Below, piece after piece: positions 1 to 9,503 of a stretch of DNA of 20,643 nt. The stretch's first letter is position 1, and each line of letters starts with the position of its first letter. A program made the translations under genes and the position numbers. Source of the DNA: Larix sibirica (lineage: Eukaryota; Streptophyta; Pinopsida; Pinales; Pinaceae); contig NWUY0305065540.1 of the NCBI GenBank assembly GCA_004151065.3, forward strand, positions 1 to 20,643, read 5' to 3'. Below the pieces are notes generated by a model. That model had not been told where the DNA came from and did not search any database. It was given only the letters and a program-made list of their open reading frames with translations.

Positions 1-1500
1 AGCTTCTCACCAAGAGCCTTTAAACTTTAGCTTTCACCGGGTGGGAAGGAGCCCCGAACTAAGCCGTTCACCAGATGCCTTGAGCCTCTTATCAGCCTGT
101 AACCTGTAACCTCTCAACAGATGCCTAGCACCTCTAGCAAATTACCTTTAGCCTAACCTAACGCCCACCTCAACAAGGACAACAGAAGGACAACAGATAG
201 ATGCCTTCACCCTTTTGCCAAGCCCACTGAGGAGTGATTTATTTGATTGATCAATACAGTCTTCTTAGAGGGGTGCTACTACGGGGCAGTATTACGGGGG
301 GGATACGCTTACAAGACAGGTCTTCCGGGATGGGCTTTTACTTGATTGATTGAGGAGCTGGATGCATGAGTCTTATGCCGGGAGGGGATTGATGATTGAG
401 ATAACTGATTAAGATGATGCTGGCCGGAAAGGAAAGGAGCGGGATTGCCCAACTGACTATAGGAGTTTGCAATTGGATGTGTTCCCGTATCCTGCTTGTC
501 TTGGGTAGCGTACCAGAGGGAAGGCCCCAATTAGAGCGAGAAAAGTAACCAGTTTTCTCTCTGTAGCATTACCGCAACAACATTTCAATTTCATCAGTAT
601 CCTTTAGCCGCTAGAAGGAGATTTGTCTGAATTATCATCGCACTTTGCAGTAATAAACATGTGAACCTTTTCATATAATTCAAAGGTGAAGGGAAGGGAT
701 GAAATAGGGTGTAGCTATGAAATAATCCATTATTGCACCACCCCAACAACACAGTAGACTTTGCACCCCGGACCGTACCCACCTACTTCACTCATTGACG
801 GACACCCGATTCCTATTTATTCATAAGTCTGACAAAGTTTGGGTTTTAACTTACTGCAGCGACTAGCGACAACAACCTATTCACGTTCCTGCAGCGACTA
901 CCTATTATCGACGTCCCCACCCAACCATTTATTACGCTATTGAACTACGAACTACCTACCTCATTTGATACGCGTTACCCAGGTCCATCTCTACACTACG
1001 GTTAAACCTGCAGGAACATCACTTGGTCAATCTACTCGGTCAATTATGTACACCGATGATCTCCACTACATGAATCAGGACCAGGAAATAAATCTCCACT
1101 ACTAGGAGCAATTCAAATGTTATCGAAAAAGACCTATTCTTAGAGCTATTGTTCATTAATAATACTAGAAGGACTAAGACATTCATCAGTCAGGTTCAGG
1201 GTTCAATAACTAGGGCTATAGTTTTTAACTAGGGCTATAGTTTTTCAAAAAGACCTCTCAGAAGGTGGTTAAATCACATAGGAAAGACAGACATTCGTTC
1301 AATCAATTTACAAGAGCTGATCTTGACATCATTAGAAACCACAATTAGAACATGTTTTAGAACCACCATTCGAACATGCAAACGTGAGGGCGCATCGTTA
1401 GATAATAATCATACTCAAATCTCTCTTTGAAGCAAGGAGAAACATTTTTAGATTCTAATACGATATTAACTCCGATCATGAACTACTCATTTCGATCGAA
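1..1500. other. Non-coding stretch with small tandem duplications
   Basis: No reading frame here looks like a protein; the open frames are short and of odd composition. Visible structure is limited to short repeats. The sequence AAGGACAACAG occurs twice back to back (175-185 and 186-196). The words CCTGTAA and CCTAA are locally repeated near 95-160, and CAGATGCCT recurs three times before position 210. CTGCAGCGACTA occurs twice near 855-901, and a degenerate unit ending GAACATG occurs twice at about 1328-1378. I see no promoter or RNA gene. Confidence 0.6.
1208..1245. repeat. Perfect 19-bp tandem duplication
   Basis: AACTAGGGCTATAGTTTTT is present twice in direct, immediately adjacent copies (1208-1226 and 1227-1245) with no mismatch. 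Perfect identity in a region where most repeats have diverged suggests a recent slippage or repair duplication. Confidence 0.9.
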
Positions 1501-1501
1501 T

Positions 1502-1795
1502 CTACATCTTTTGGTTTCTCCCTTCCATTAACACTGTCGGTAAAGGTTTTCCTCCTGTAGCTAAGTAAGTTAAGCCATGTGTTAATTCATGTTGAAGGTT
1601 ATGAACATTACCTTGCTGGTAAACATACATTGAAGCGAAAACATAAAGCTTTCCTCTGTATAAACACTTACCACCTGAATCTCCAAGACCAAGATTGAAG
1701 TTTTTACTTCTACCAAGAGAGATAACAACCTGGCTTTTCGATAACAAATTAGGTAGGTTACAAGTGTTATCAGGTGTTCTATAAATTGCTCTAGG
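1502..1795 (-). pseudogene. Zinc metalloprotease-like remnant (HELTH motif)
   Basis: The minus-strand frame from about 1795 to the stop at 1502 is open for about 97 codons. It holds NLQHELTHGL, read from about position 1600 downward. HELTH fits the HExxH zinc-binding signature, and the N-L-x-H-E-x-T-H context resembles the catalytic stretch of M9 (collagenase-type) peptidases. A glutamate in LMEG follows 18 residues after the second histidine and could be the third zinc ligand, although the spacing is shorter than usual in M9. A glycine-rich stretch (LGLGDSGGK) precedes the motif. The frame ends straight after LMEG with no further catalytic domain, and the upstream reading frame is broken, so this is a fragment and not a working enzyme. 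The family call rests on motif recognition only; chance HExxH is possible but the surrounding context argues against it. Its origin (bacterial transfer or nuclear gene) is unknown. Confidence 0.4.
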
Positions 1796-2013
1796 ATCTA
1801 CTATTTATTTGGAGGTGTGTTCTCAATAAGATAGGAGGATTTATCATCAGTAGTTCCCGAAGAGCAAAGTGGTGGAAAGCAACTGATCAATTTGACAGTG
1901 TAAACAATGGCCTAGTTAGTAAAGGGGCTTTCCGAATTGGGTCATTTAAGGCCCTAAAGGTGCAATCATTTGTGTAAACCAGTAGAAGGAGTTGGGAGAA
2001 GATAATTGCTCAA

Positions 2014-2490
2014 TTATAAGGGCCTGGAGACAGGTTCGAACCATACATACCCGTATTTGTCAGTAAGCAAAGGGCGCTCACTGCCGTTCCCAATTATTAC
2101 TGGACGGGTTAGTTCTTTATTCTTTATAAATAAGTCGAGTCGTCGTTTACCATGAATCGGTATTATCTTAGGTAGGTGCCTGCTTGGTTAGGATCCGATG
2201 CGCGAACAGTAGCTGCGCACCTTATATAACAAACGCATTGAACGGTTCACCCTTTCCTTTCTAACAAGGGGTCTCAGCGAGTCTAACAATTCCGTAGCTT
2301 TATATGGGTTGCGGATGGGGATTGGAAGGAAGCGGAAGAGGTAGAGAGAGAGGGGTTTATTCATTCTCCAGCAGTGTGAAAGGGGAATATAGTCTTTATG
2401 TTTTGCCCTAATCAAAATGACAGGACTCAAGGAAGAAGTAAGAGGCCGGTGAAATGATTTGCATCCCAGTGTTTCAAGACTCCTAACTCT
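2014..2490 (-). pseudogene. Unassigned decayed reading frame, one internal stop
   Basis: One minus-strand frame runs from 2490 down to the TAA at 2014-2016, 159 codons, interrupted only by a TAA at 2188-2190. That is long for this window. The upstream part is basic (for example RPLVRKERVNRSMRLLYKVR). The downstream part reads like a folded protein, with segments such as RPVIIGNG and DKYGYVWFEPVSRPL. I do not recognise the family. No clear ATG start is visible; the frame simply opens after an upstream stop at 2491-2493. Past 2014, protein-like text continues in other frames down to about 1800, so the metalloprotease-like remnant may be a later part of the same decayed gene. Alternatives are a chimeric mitochondrial open frame or a fragment of an element carried by the organelle. 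Confidence 0.35.
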
Positions 2491-2560
2491 TTATTCCTAT
2501 TCTCCCTCTCCACCTCACTTAGCACTGGAATCCTTTGGTTGGGGTATCGTTGCTCGCTGG

Positions 2561-2656
2561 TGGGGGAATTCACTAGTGAAAGGTGGCGTATAGTGAGTGG
2601 CTATCCTGCCCATTATTCAGTGGACCACCCCAGAAAAGTGGGGAAATTCACTAGTG
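2561..2656. repeat. Paired TTCACTAGTG unit, copy 1
   Basis: The palindrome TTCACTAGTGAA (2569-2580), preceded by a G-run, is followed about 80 bp later by a second, shorter copy, AAATTCACTAGTG (2644-2656), again preceded by GTGGGG. Between them, GGTGG just after the first copy is complementary to CCACC shortly before the second, so the spacer could fold. The same arrangement recurs at 5797-5950. An open frame of 65 codons across this region is explained by the repeat and is not called a gene. Confidence 0.7.
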
Positions 2657-2670
2657 GATATGAATTCTTC

Positions 2671-3260
2671 TCGGTACCACTAGGAACTTCTGGGTATCAA
2701 TATTACCTATCCCGCCGAGGAGCCAATACAATATGATTCAGGAATTTGAACCCACTCATTCTAGGAATAGACCTATCTTTCTTTTAATGCCTGCTGCTGC
2801 TACCCACCTGAAGACCTCTCCCCTTTTAGCCTTAAACACTTGCTTGATTAAAGAATGCTCAGGGTGACAGCACGAGTTATTCTAGTAATAATTTACCCTC
2901 ATAACGAACCTTAGTCTTCTTGGTACCGCGTATTAACCATTGGTCCAGCCGAGGGAGGAGCCCATACGATTCTGGAATTAGAACCCACTGGCTAGGAATA
3001 TACTTACCACCTTTTATGTATTCACCTTATAGTTATCCACCTTAAGACCTAGACCTAGTAGCCCTAGACCACTTACTCTTCAGGAAGATTAGGAGGAGGT
3101 ACAACTATAGACAGACCCGGGATGGGATGATGGCATGAAACAAGAAACTTATTACCCTTCTACCTTACTTCTGTACTTTTTACTTGCCCACTTAGAGACC
3201 TAGACTATATCACGAACTTAATGAATGCTTAGGAGAAGAAGAGGTATAGCTATTAACTTA
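2671..3260. repeat. Diverged tandem repeats of about 240 bp
   Basis: The segment 2713-2775 (GAGGAGCCAATACA, then GGAATTTGAACCCACT, then CTAGGAATAGAC) recurs at about 2949-3004 as GGAGGAGCCCATACG, GGAATTAGAACCCACT and CTAGGAATATAC. Each copy is preceded by a GGTACC site (2673 and 2922) and followed by CCACCT(T/G)AAGACCT. A third, weaker block at 3110-3260 shares only scattered words with the ends of the first two (for example GAATGCTTAGG against GAATGCTCAGG). No gene is visible in this stretch. Confidence 0.65.
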
Positions 3261-3368
3261 TTAGTATTGGATGGAATGAAAAAACCTTGCCCTTCCCTTT
3301 TCCCGTAACCCTTGGAGCATGGAGTGAGGGATGCCCAACCCATGACTTGATCTTAGAAGCAACACCGG

Positions 3369-3924
3369 ATGGATGGGATGGATTTGAAATTAGCCAATAG
3401 GGAGGGTTTACCTTTAGCTTATATCATTGAACTGCCGGATGGCTTGGGATTATGGCGTGATTGTGGTCCATCAGAGAATAAAGCCAGGATTGGAAGGTTT
3501 AATAGCACGAGTGATTGGCCTTTTAGTGCATTTACTCTTTCTATGAAGCAATACATCCAAGCCCAAGAAAGAAAATCCATAAAGGATATTATATCCCAGC
3601 AAGCTCTCATTAAGCTAGGCGAATAGGCGGCCGGGTAAATTGAGAGGTTCTGGGCCCTTAGAGAGTTATGACCTTATAAGTATTAGACCTGCTCTTAATG
3701 GAATACACCAGGGGATTACTTTACTGTATGGGGACCTATTTTCCCGCGTATAAGGGTTTGACAAAATACCTCCTGATATTATAAGGATTACTTGCTCAAC
3801 CAAAAGGAGGGAAGGGCTGGGACACATCGTTGGGTGTGACCAATTGTTATCGGGCTTAGGATCGGAAGCGATTATATAGGCGTTGACTAAAAAAGCGTAC
3901 ATGGATCATTTTGTACATAGGTAA
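3369..3924 (+). pseudogene. Decayed protein fragment upstream of gag-like remnant
   Basis: An ATG at 3369 opens a frame to the TAG at 3624-3626. The protein text then continues in the next frame, from about 3625 to the TAA at 3922-3924, with internal stops at 3751-3753 and 3877-3879. A single frameshift near 3624 therefore joins two protein-like segments, the second containing IRPALNGIHQGITLLYGDLF and GLGHIVGCDQLLSGLGSEAI. I do not recognise a domain. The second segment is in the same frame as the gag-like remnant starting at 3979, with only a short repeat-bearing stretch between, so the two may be the N-terminal and central parts of one old protein. This is inference from frame and position, and identical frame alone has a one-in-three chance. 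Confidence 0.4.
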
Positions 3925-3976
3925 TTACCCGGTTGCTTGTTTGGTCAGCCTGTCGGTTTGAGGAGATCAACCAGTT
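3924..3976. repeat. Dispersed repeat, copy shared with 12.3 kb
   Basis: The 27 bases 3924-3950 (starting ATTACCCGGTTGC, ending TTGGTCAGCC) are identical to 12309-12335. Similarity continues beyond this as GTTTGAGGAGATCAACCAG against GTTTGAGGATATTAAACTAG. The copy lies between the two decayed coding segments of this region. Confidence 0.85.
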
Positions 3977-3978
3977 AG

Positions 3979-5771
3979 CCAGTTCGAGGAGCTGCAGGTT
4001 GGATTTACCCAGGTTTCCTTCTGATCTTGTGTCCTCTTGATGGCCAGTTACCTAAAATATATGACTTCTGCTTATTTCTATCCGAAGCCATTCATCTCCA
4101 GTTCCTCAATTTAATAGCCACTAGATCTTTCAAATACCAATCTTACTTTGTTCATCTCTTGATCCACCAGAATTACTCTCATATGGAACACCTGAATCTA
4201 AGAATGATGAGTGCCATTCATGAGCCACTCCCGGCTATTGAGTGGCTGCCCTCAGTAAGAAGATCTTCCAAGCAAGACGGGTATTTAAGTTATATCAATA
4301 ATTTTGTTCAATTGATTTATTCTTTGATTTACAAGAAGACTCTCCCAAGAGTTCTTCCACTAATGCACAATCTGCTGCAGCTGAGCCCAACCACCCGAGT
4401 GGGTGACTGGTTTCTCTTTGATACTTTTACAGTGATCAGAGTGTACGGGTTCGAAGATCAGCCATATATGCTTCCAGGTTTTCTGACTGAAAGGATCTTC
4501 GCCCTCGAATATATTAGACAAATATTTTCCAGCGACTGGACCCATTTCGGATGTCGCAAAGCAGGGGTCACATTCCACATGCCTCAATATGTGGGCCCCT
4601 TTGCAATCAAGCACAGATCCGCATATGAAGTCACAGAAGCAACGTTGTAAAAGATGAGCTTCCTGAAGGCAGGGGCTAGGAGATATGACCCCCACAATGT
4701 CATTTACGATTTTATAAAAGATAATTATAGGGAAATTCAGAAACATGATCCTAGTCCAATACTTGATAACACAGCCAACAAATATTCATGGGAAGAGGTC
4801 CAGGCAATCTTAATGCCTACTGATGACCCTTCATTGATTGGACAAAAGAGATCTGCTACAGATGCAATGGACATTTACACTTAAGGAGGTCCAAAGAAGA
4901 AGCCCCGGACTTAAACAGAGACTGAGACTGAGAAAGGATTGATCATCTTCACCGGCAAGGCAGGATCATCTTCAAGCGAGCCTGTCGACACCAAACCCAC
5001 CGGCCCCATTATCGAAATAAAAGAGTTATCTTCAGCTCTTCTGGATGAAGCCACGGTGGGGGATAAAGCAGTTCTCGGAGCAGAAGGTCAGCCATTATCA
5101 TTGGCTGAAAGCTACAAAGACATCACCAAACAGAGTAAGAAAGACCAAGGCAAAGGGCTGAATAAACTTTATGAATCCGAGCTCTCTGGAAAAAAACTGT
5201 TGACTGCCCTTGACTATAAGAAGGGACTATTTCATTTGGCTTTGCTGGAACCAAAGATGCCCGGAGCCAAGGCTCCTGCTGATTTAAAGGCTACTCAGAT
5301 TAGCCTAGATATGGACAAGATGCAGTATAAGGAGAAACTGGAGCTGCACACTCAGGTAACTTCAGTGTTACACAGAAAGGTTAGCAAGACCCACGCCAGT
5401 GCGAAGAGGATGAAAGAAGCACTAGGCAAAATGGAGAAGCAACTCCGACAGGAGAAAGTGATTACGAGATCACGGGCCACCAGGGTCCGATAATTGGAAA
5501 ATATCATTGTCAGGCTGGGTACTCACCCAGGAAATTTGAATTAAGTGCAGAAAGCTTTAAATAAGAAAGATGCTGATATCACTCAATTAAAGGCAAAGCT
5601 GAAGATGCCAGGGATAAATCCAGTTGCCACACTAGAACTCGTTCTGCTTGAGGACGATAAAGATGCCCTGGTAAAACAATGCATGATATGAAAGAGGAAT
5701 ACGAAGCCTATCGAGATGGTAAATTGGAGAGTGCAAAGGTGGCCTATGAAGGGCATAGCAACGCACCTTAA
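3979..5771 (+). pseudogene. Degenerate plant gag-like (IRVYGF family) protein
   Basis: One frame runs from 3979 to 5691, broken by stops at 4648, 4882, 4912, 5491, 5542 and 5689; a -1 shift then continues it from ATG 5679 to the TAA at 5769. The central part has VGDWFLFD, VIRVYGFEDQPYMLP (4432-4476) and VGPFAIKHRSAYE. In my recollection this pattern is typical of a large family of plant retroelement-associated gag-like proteins, whose members read roughly GDWY-IRVYGF-LP. A short basic stretch PKKKPR (4891-4908) resembles a nuclear localisation signal. The C-terminal third (about 5150-5770) is lysine- and glutamate-rich with heptad-like spacing, a probable coiled coil. The many stops show it is dead. 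The likely source is nuclear DNA. The family match is from memory, without a database search. Confidence 0.6.
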
Positions 5772-5796
5772 ACTAAGAATAATTGGCTAGGCGGGA

Positions 5797-5950
5797 TGGT
5801 AAATTCACTAGTGAAAAGGTGTCCTCACCTTTCCGATGGTCAGGTGAGCCTACGCGTATGCAAGATGGGAATTTGGGTAGCTCGAAGGTCCTCACCCTCC
5901 TACCCTCAGGTGAGCCATCCTTCCTTGTAAAGGTGGGGAAATTCACTAGT
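5797..5950. repeat. Paired TTCACTAGTG unit, copy 2, with two hairpins
   Basis: TTCACTAGTGAA at 5804-5815 and a partial copy ATTCACTAGT at 5941-5950 (preceded by AAAGGTGGGGAA) bound a spacer that carries two similar hairpins. The first is CTCACCT (5824-5830) pairing with AGGTGAG (5842-5848). The second is CTCACC (5891-5896) pairing with GGTGAG (5909-5914). The hairpins share the flanking text CAGGTGAGCC. The unit begins 26 bp past the end of the gag-like remnant. Open frames across it on both strands are a by-product of the repeat. Confidence 0.7.
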
Positions 5951-5953
5951 CCT

Positions 5954-6034
5954 GCGATCTTACGATGCAATTCTACGATGCAATCTTCTCTTAGATAAAT
6001 AGAATGCAATCTTATTATGCAGTATTCTCTTTTC
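5954..6034. repeat. Degenerate ACGATGCAAT tandem repeat
   Basis: TACGATGCAATTC and TACGATGCAATCTT lie back to back (5961-5987). Looser copies follow, GAATGCAATCTTAT (6002-6015) and TATGCAGTATTCTC (about 6016-6029). The run starts directly after the TTCACTAGTG unit. Confidence 0.65.
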
Positions 6035-6061
6035 AATAATTATGTATAAAGTCCCCTTATT

Positions 6062-6116
6062 AAAGCGGGCAGGAAAAGGAAAACAGGATAAAGCAGGCAA
6101 GAAAATGAAACAGGAC
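6062..6116. repeat. Tandem duplication of about 28 bp, purine-rich
   Basis: AAAGCGGGCAGGAAAAGG... (6062-6089) is followed at once by AAAGCAGGCAAGAAAATG... (6090-6116). The copies differ by several substitutions and a one-base indel. Confidence 0.75.
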
Positions 6117-6186
6117 CTTACTTTCCGGCACCCATATTACCCGACCTACCCTGGATGAAGGTTCTCGGCCCAATATGAAAATGCGT

Positions 6187-7040
6187 ATGTCGTTCTGGTC
6201 CCTACCCGATGAACCAGCTTTTTTGAGGCATTAGAAAGCCAGCTTAGGGGGCGCTATAAGAAAGATACTCACTTTATTTAAAGGATGGAGGATGCTCACT
6301 TGCTTGAATGAAAGCCAATCTTATTCAAAGGAAGCTTACACGAAAACAACTAAGTGAATGAGTTATCTGAGGGAAGAGTAGCTCTCTATAACCTGTGACT
6401 TTCAAGCAATTCAATCAAGCTTACAAACTCGGGTGAAAAGCGTATTGATTAAAAGTAAGCCCCTGGAGGGGAAAACCCTGATCATGAACCAATCTACTGT
6501 TGTATTTTAATGAACTACCTGTTTTTTATTCTCACGAAAAACTACCAAGAATAAGAGATGTATGTTGCTCCGGTCCCCACCTGATTACCCAGCTTTTTGC
6601 AAGGCAATCTTAGGGGGCGCTATAAAAAAGATACTCACTTTATTGAAAGGATAAAGTATACGCGCTTATGTGAAGAGTGATTAGTACATGTCTTCAAGAC
6701 TTTTCGTTTTAGCTTTGCGAAGAAATTGAGGGGAAAGCCAATCTCAATCAAAAGAGGCTTACACAGATGCTATACCAACTAAGCAAATGAGCTCTCCGAA
6801 GGAGGATGGCTCCGTGGAACCTGTGACGGAAGGAGTGGCTCTTTGGAACCTGTGACTTTCAAGCAATCAAATAAAGCTTAAAATTAGCAGGGTGATTATA
6901 AAAGTCGGGTTCAAAACGTATTTATTCGAGGCCCGCCTCCGGATAATAGGAAAACCTTATAATAAACCAACCTACCTGCTCTATTATAACTATAAAAAAC
7001 CACCTACTAATGATCATGAACAACTACCCGATCACGAGCA
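6187..7040. repeat. Diverged direct duplication, units about 360-480 bp
   Basis: Copy A (about 6187-6545) and copy B (about 6558-7040) share a series of matching blocks in the same order. These are GTCC(C/T)(T/C)ACC, then CTTAGGGGGCGCTATAA and GATACTCACTTTATT, then AAAGCCAATCT, GGCTTACAC and AACTAAG, then AACCTGTGACTTTCAAGCAA, then a block resembling GTCGGGT..AAAACGTATT. Copy B is longer, partly because it contains an extra internal duplication of a piece ending GGAACCTGTGAC (6805-6858). No open frame follows the repeat, so it is probably non-coding. It could be part of a retroelement terminal repeat, but no TG...CA ends or primer binding site are clear. Confidence 0.75.
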
Positions 7041-7269
7041 ACTACCTGATTAACCCGATTAAAAGGAGGAACTTTTTATAAGAACATTTTTATGACCAGA
7101 AGCTGCCTACAATCTATGTCTCCCCACGTAAAGCCCAGTCAAACCCATGGAAGGTTGCCATCTATCTTACAAGCCCCCCCTATTTCCCGCCAGCCTCCTG
7201 GAAAGATTAGCATTGAAGGCAGGAGCCCGTAAACCTCACTGGCAGAGACAAGAAGAATAGTCCATATAA

Positions 7270-7722
7270 AAAGGGAGGAGGAATAAAATAGGGAGGAAAT
7301 GTAAAACCCTAATTAATAGATACAACCCGATTCCATATCCACCTCAGTCTCCACAGAAACCATCTCCAAGCAGTAAAGGTCCGGATCAGGTTATTCAAAA
7401 GAACAAAGGGAAAGCTCCACTGGAACCCTCGAGCTTAAAGCAACCAGCTCCAGATCCAATAGCAGCGTTGGGAGAGCTAGTGGAGAGGATCAGAAATGAA
7501 TCCTTGTATGCGGCAAGCATCAGGAAAACTGTAGCCAGTTTGTTGCACCCCAAAGCCTATAAAGAGGTATCCTATCATGCCTCCATTGAGAACAAAGAAT
7601 CAGGCTCAAACCCTCAACTCACCCAAGCAAAGAATAGAGTACGCACAGAGAGGTCCACACCCTCCAAGGAGCTTTTAAAGGAACGGCATTGGGTCGATTT
7701 GACTTCCCCCAAACCCGAGTAA
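7270..7722 (+). pseudogene. Proline-rich gag-like open frame
   Basis: A frame is open for 150 codons, from the stop at 7267 to the TAA at 7720-7722. The first half is rich in proline, serine, lysine and glutamine (PIPYPPQSPQKPSPSSKGP, then QKNKGKAPLEPSS). The second half has a possible amphipathic stretch, PIAALGELVERIRNESLYAA, and ends in a charged tail, ELLKERHWVDLTSPKPE. No ATG lies at a sensible place, so it is probably a fragment and not a gene. The composition resembles the linker regions of plant retroelement gag or polyproteins. It lies downstream of the IRVYGF-type remnant on the same strand and may be a later piece of the same insertion, separated by repeats. No family is firmly recognised. 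Confidence 0.35.
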
Positions 7723-8731
7723 TAACTATTTTTGGGTAATTAACTCACAAGTAAAAAATACCTCAAAGATCCAAAGTAAAGAGAAGAATAAATAGACTCT
7801 GACGACAGAGTAAACTTTCATGCTGAATAGCAAATAGCATAAAGAGAACAACTCACTCTATAGACTACTTACTATTTGAAGTTAAGTAATAACACCAAAG
7901 AGAGCATAATGCCTTATAAAGCGATTTTTTTACGCTTAAGGTAAGGCGTAAACTAAGATAATAACTAGAGATATAATAAAGTGATTTTGCCGGAAGAACT
8001 CCATAGAACGTCTCATTAGTCAGAGATTAATATCTAACTGTGTCCTCTCTTGTATCCTTGTGGAACACTAAGGCAGTCTTTTAGGAGATAGTTCGTTACA
8101 TAAGGCATTGCTCTGGTTATTCCAACCCTCTCTAATAAAGTAAGATGGGTCCAAATATGTCCTCTAGTACGCAATAGTATGGGATGCCTTGCTTGATGGT
8201 GGGTATACAGACTCTCTCGTGCACCTGTAGGCCTTTCTCATGCTTATGGCCGTTCTCTCAATTGGCGGACTGAGATAGATTTCTTTAATATCTGTTGATA
8301 CAAAGTATACCTTCTGAGTTAAAGCTGTTGGAATAGGACAGTGGAGGGCACTTGGCAATCTTCTCTATCTAATGGTAATGGAGGAGTTTTTCAATAACCT
8401 AAAAATTATATTGATTTCATTAAGGATCAGGCACAATCTTCTTTTAAGGTATTGCAAGATACATAATCCCGTCTCAAGGTCTTGTCCGTTGCGACCGAAC
8501 CTCAACCACTATATCCATCCATGTTGGATCCTGTGACTTTATATATATCTATAGTGATGTAGGAATAGAGAGAGCTAGAACCAAAATAGAGGAAATGAAA
8601 TAAATAAGAGTAGAGACTTATTAAGTGAAAAAGAATTGACTTAGCTCATATTCCTTACTATGCTTACTTTTCAATGGTATATCGGAATGAGGTATATTCT
8701 CTCTAGTCTTTGTTCTTTTTTATTCTAAGAT
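7723..8731. other. Mostly featureless stretch, weak coding traces
   Basis: No convincing gene is visible. A hairpin TTTACGC/GCGTAAA lies at 7929-7952. On the minus strand, roughly 8365-8040, two overlapping frames both look mildly protein-like (one includes WTHLTLLERVGI). I could not decide between them, so no feature is called. The region is otherwise AT-rich and non-coding. Confidence 0.45.
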
Positions 8732-8732
8732 T

Positions 8733-9313
8733 ATGTGGGGATTCGGGCTCTTCTGTCCTATTCTTCCTTTGCAGTACATTAGGGGGCCTTCTATACTAGA
8801 GCTGAGTTGTAATAGGCTAAATTTTAGCTCGAGGATTGGGTCTCACAAAAGAATGGGGATATCGACCTTGCTTTACATCGGTTATATAATTAGCCATAGA
8901 TTTAAGCAACTTAGTCACTTCTTCCAGGATCATAGGCATTTTACCAAAAGAGAAAGTTAGGTTCCTTGCTTCTCTTCGTATCAGGGTATTCTCTTAGGAG
9001 GGTCATATCTGGTCTTAAGCAATATCCCTAAGGCCCTCATCTTACTCTCTAGGTCTTCTGCATCATTGAACATGGAATCTAGGTATGTTTACTTAGTTTC
9101 TATTAAACGCAAGGTAAACTTAGCTTCGAAAGTAGCAGCATATGTTACCATGGTAGTAAGCTAAGATGGTTTAACAATATCAGGGATATGGTGATAGAGT
9201 TTGCAAATACTACTTGTCAAATCTGGGACTATCTCACCCTTATTTCTATTAAGGGTATTTAAGTATGAACTGAAACTAGAACTAATGGAGTGGGTAGGAG
9301 TACCCCTCACTAA
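8733..9313 (-). pseudogene. Gag-like retroelement remnant
   Basis: On the minus strand a frame runs from 9313 to about 8985 with few stops. It includes KGEIVPDLTSSICKLYHHIP, then TYAATFEAKFTLRLIETK, then MFNDAEDLESKMRALGILL. A shift near 8960 continues it as PMILEEVTKLLKSMANYI and VRPNPRAK, ending near RRPPNVLQRKNRTEEPE at 8733. The alpha-helical, charged character, followed by a basic proline-bearing tail, is what gag proteins of plant LTR retroelements look like before the zinc knuckle; no CCHC knuckle is visible. At least five in-frame stops and one frameshift make it dead. The assignment to gag is by general character and not by a diagnostic motif. Confidence 0.4.
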
Positions 9314-9503
9314 TTAACAGTTTTTGACCCATAGACCTATAGCTATGTGCCCGGGTTTATTATGGTGAACTTCATATCCGAACCTTTTTTTGGAGATCGT
9401 TGCTTGCAATCCATTCACTCCCGAAACCATAAACTATGCCTACCGAAACCACTAAATACAGGAAAGCGATCCAGCCTCTATTACAAAAGTGACCAATGTA
9501 TGG

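Noticed and set aside
90-170. CCTAA/CCTGTAA words suggesting telomere-like repeat
   Set aside because: Only two or three copies with changing units; no regular CCCTAAA array.
2025-2055. GGTTCGAACC T-loop-like motif
   Set aside because: The stem bases on either strand do not pair well, no other tRNA arm lies at the right distance, and the stretch fits a protein-like minus frame.
2230-2260. GAACGGTTCACC as a possible group II intron domain V strand
   Set aside because: No pairing partner of the domain V type was found nearby, and no intron-encoded protein is present.
4360-4746. 128-codon open frame on the minus strand
   Set aside because: It lies opposite the gag-like remnant, whose protein text is much more convincing.
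8040-8365. Minus-strand protein-like text in two frames
   Set aside because: Both frames look equally plausible and neither has a diagnostic motif, so no gene was called.
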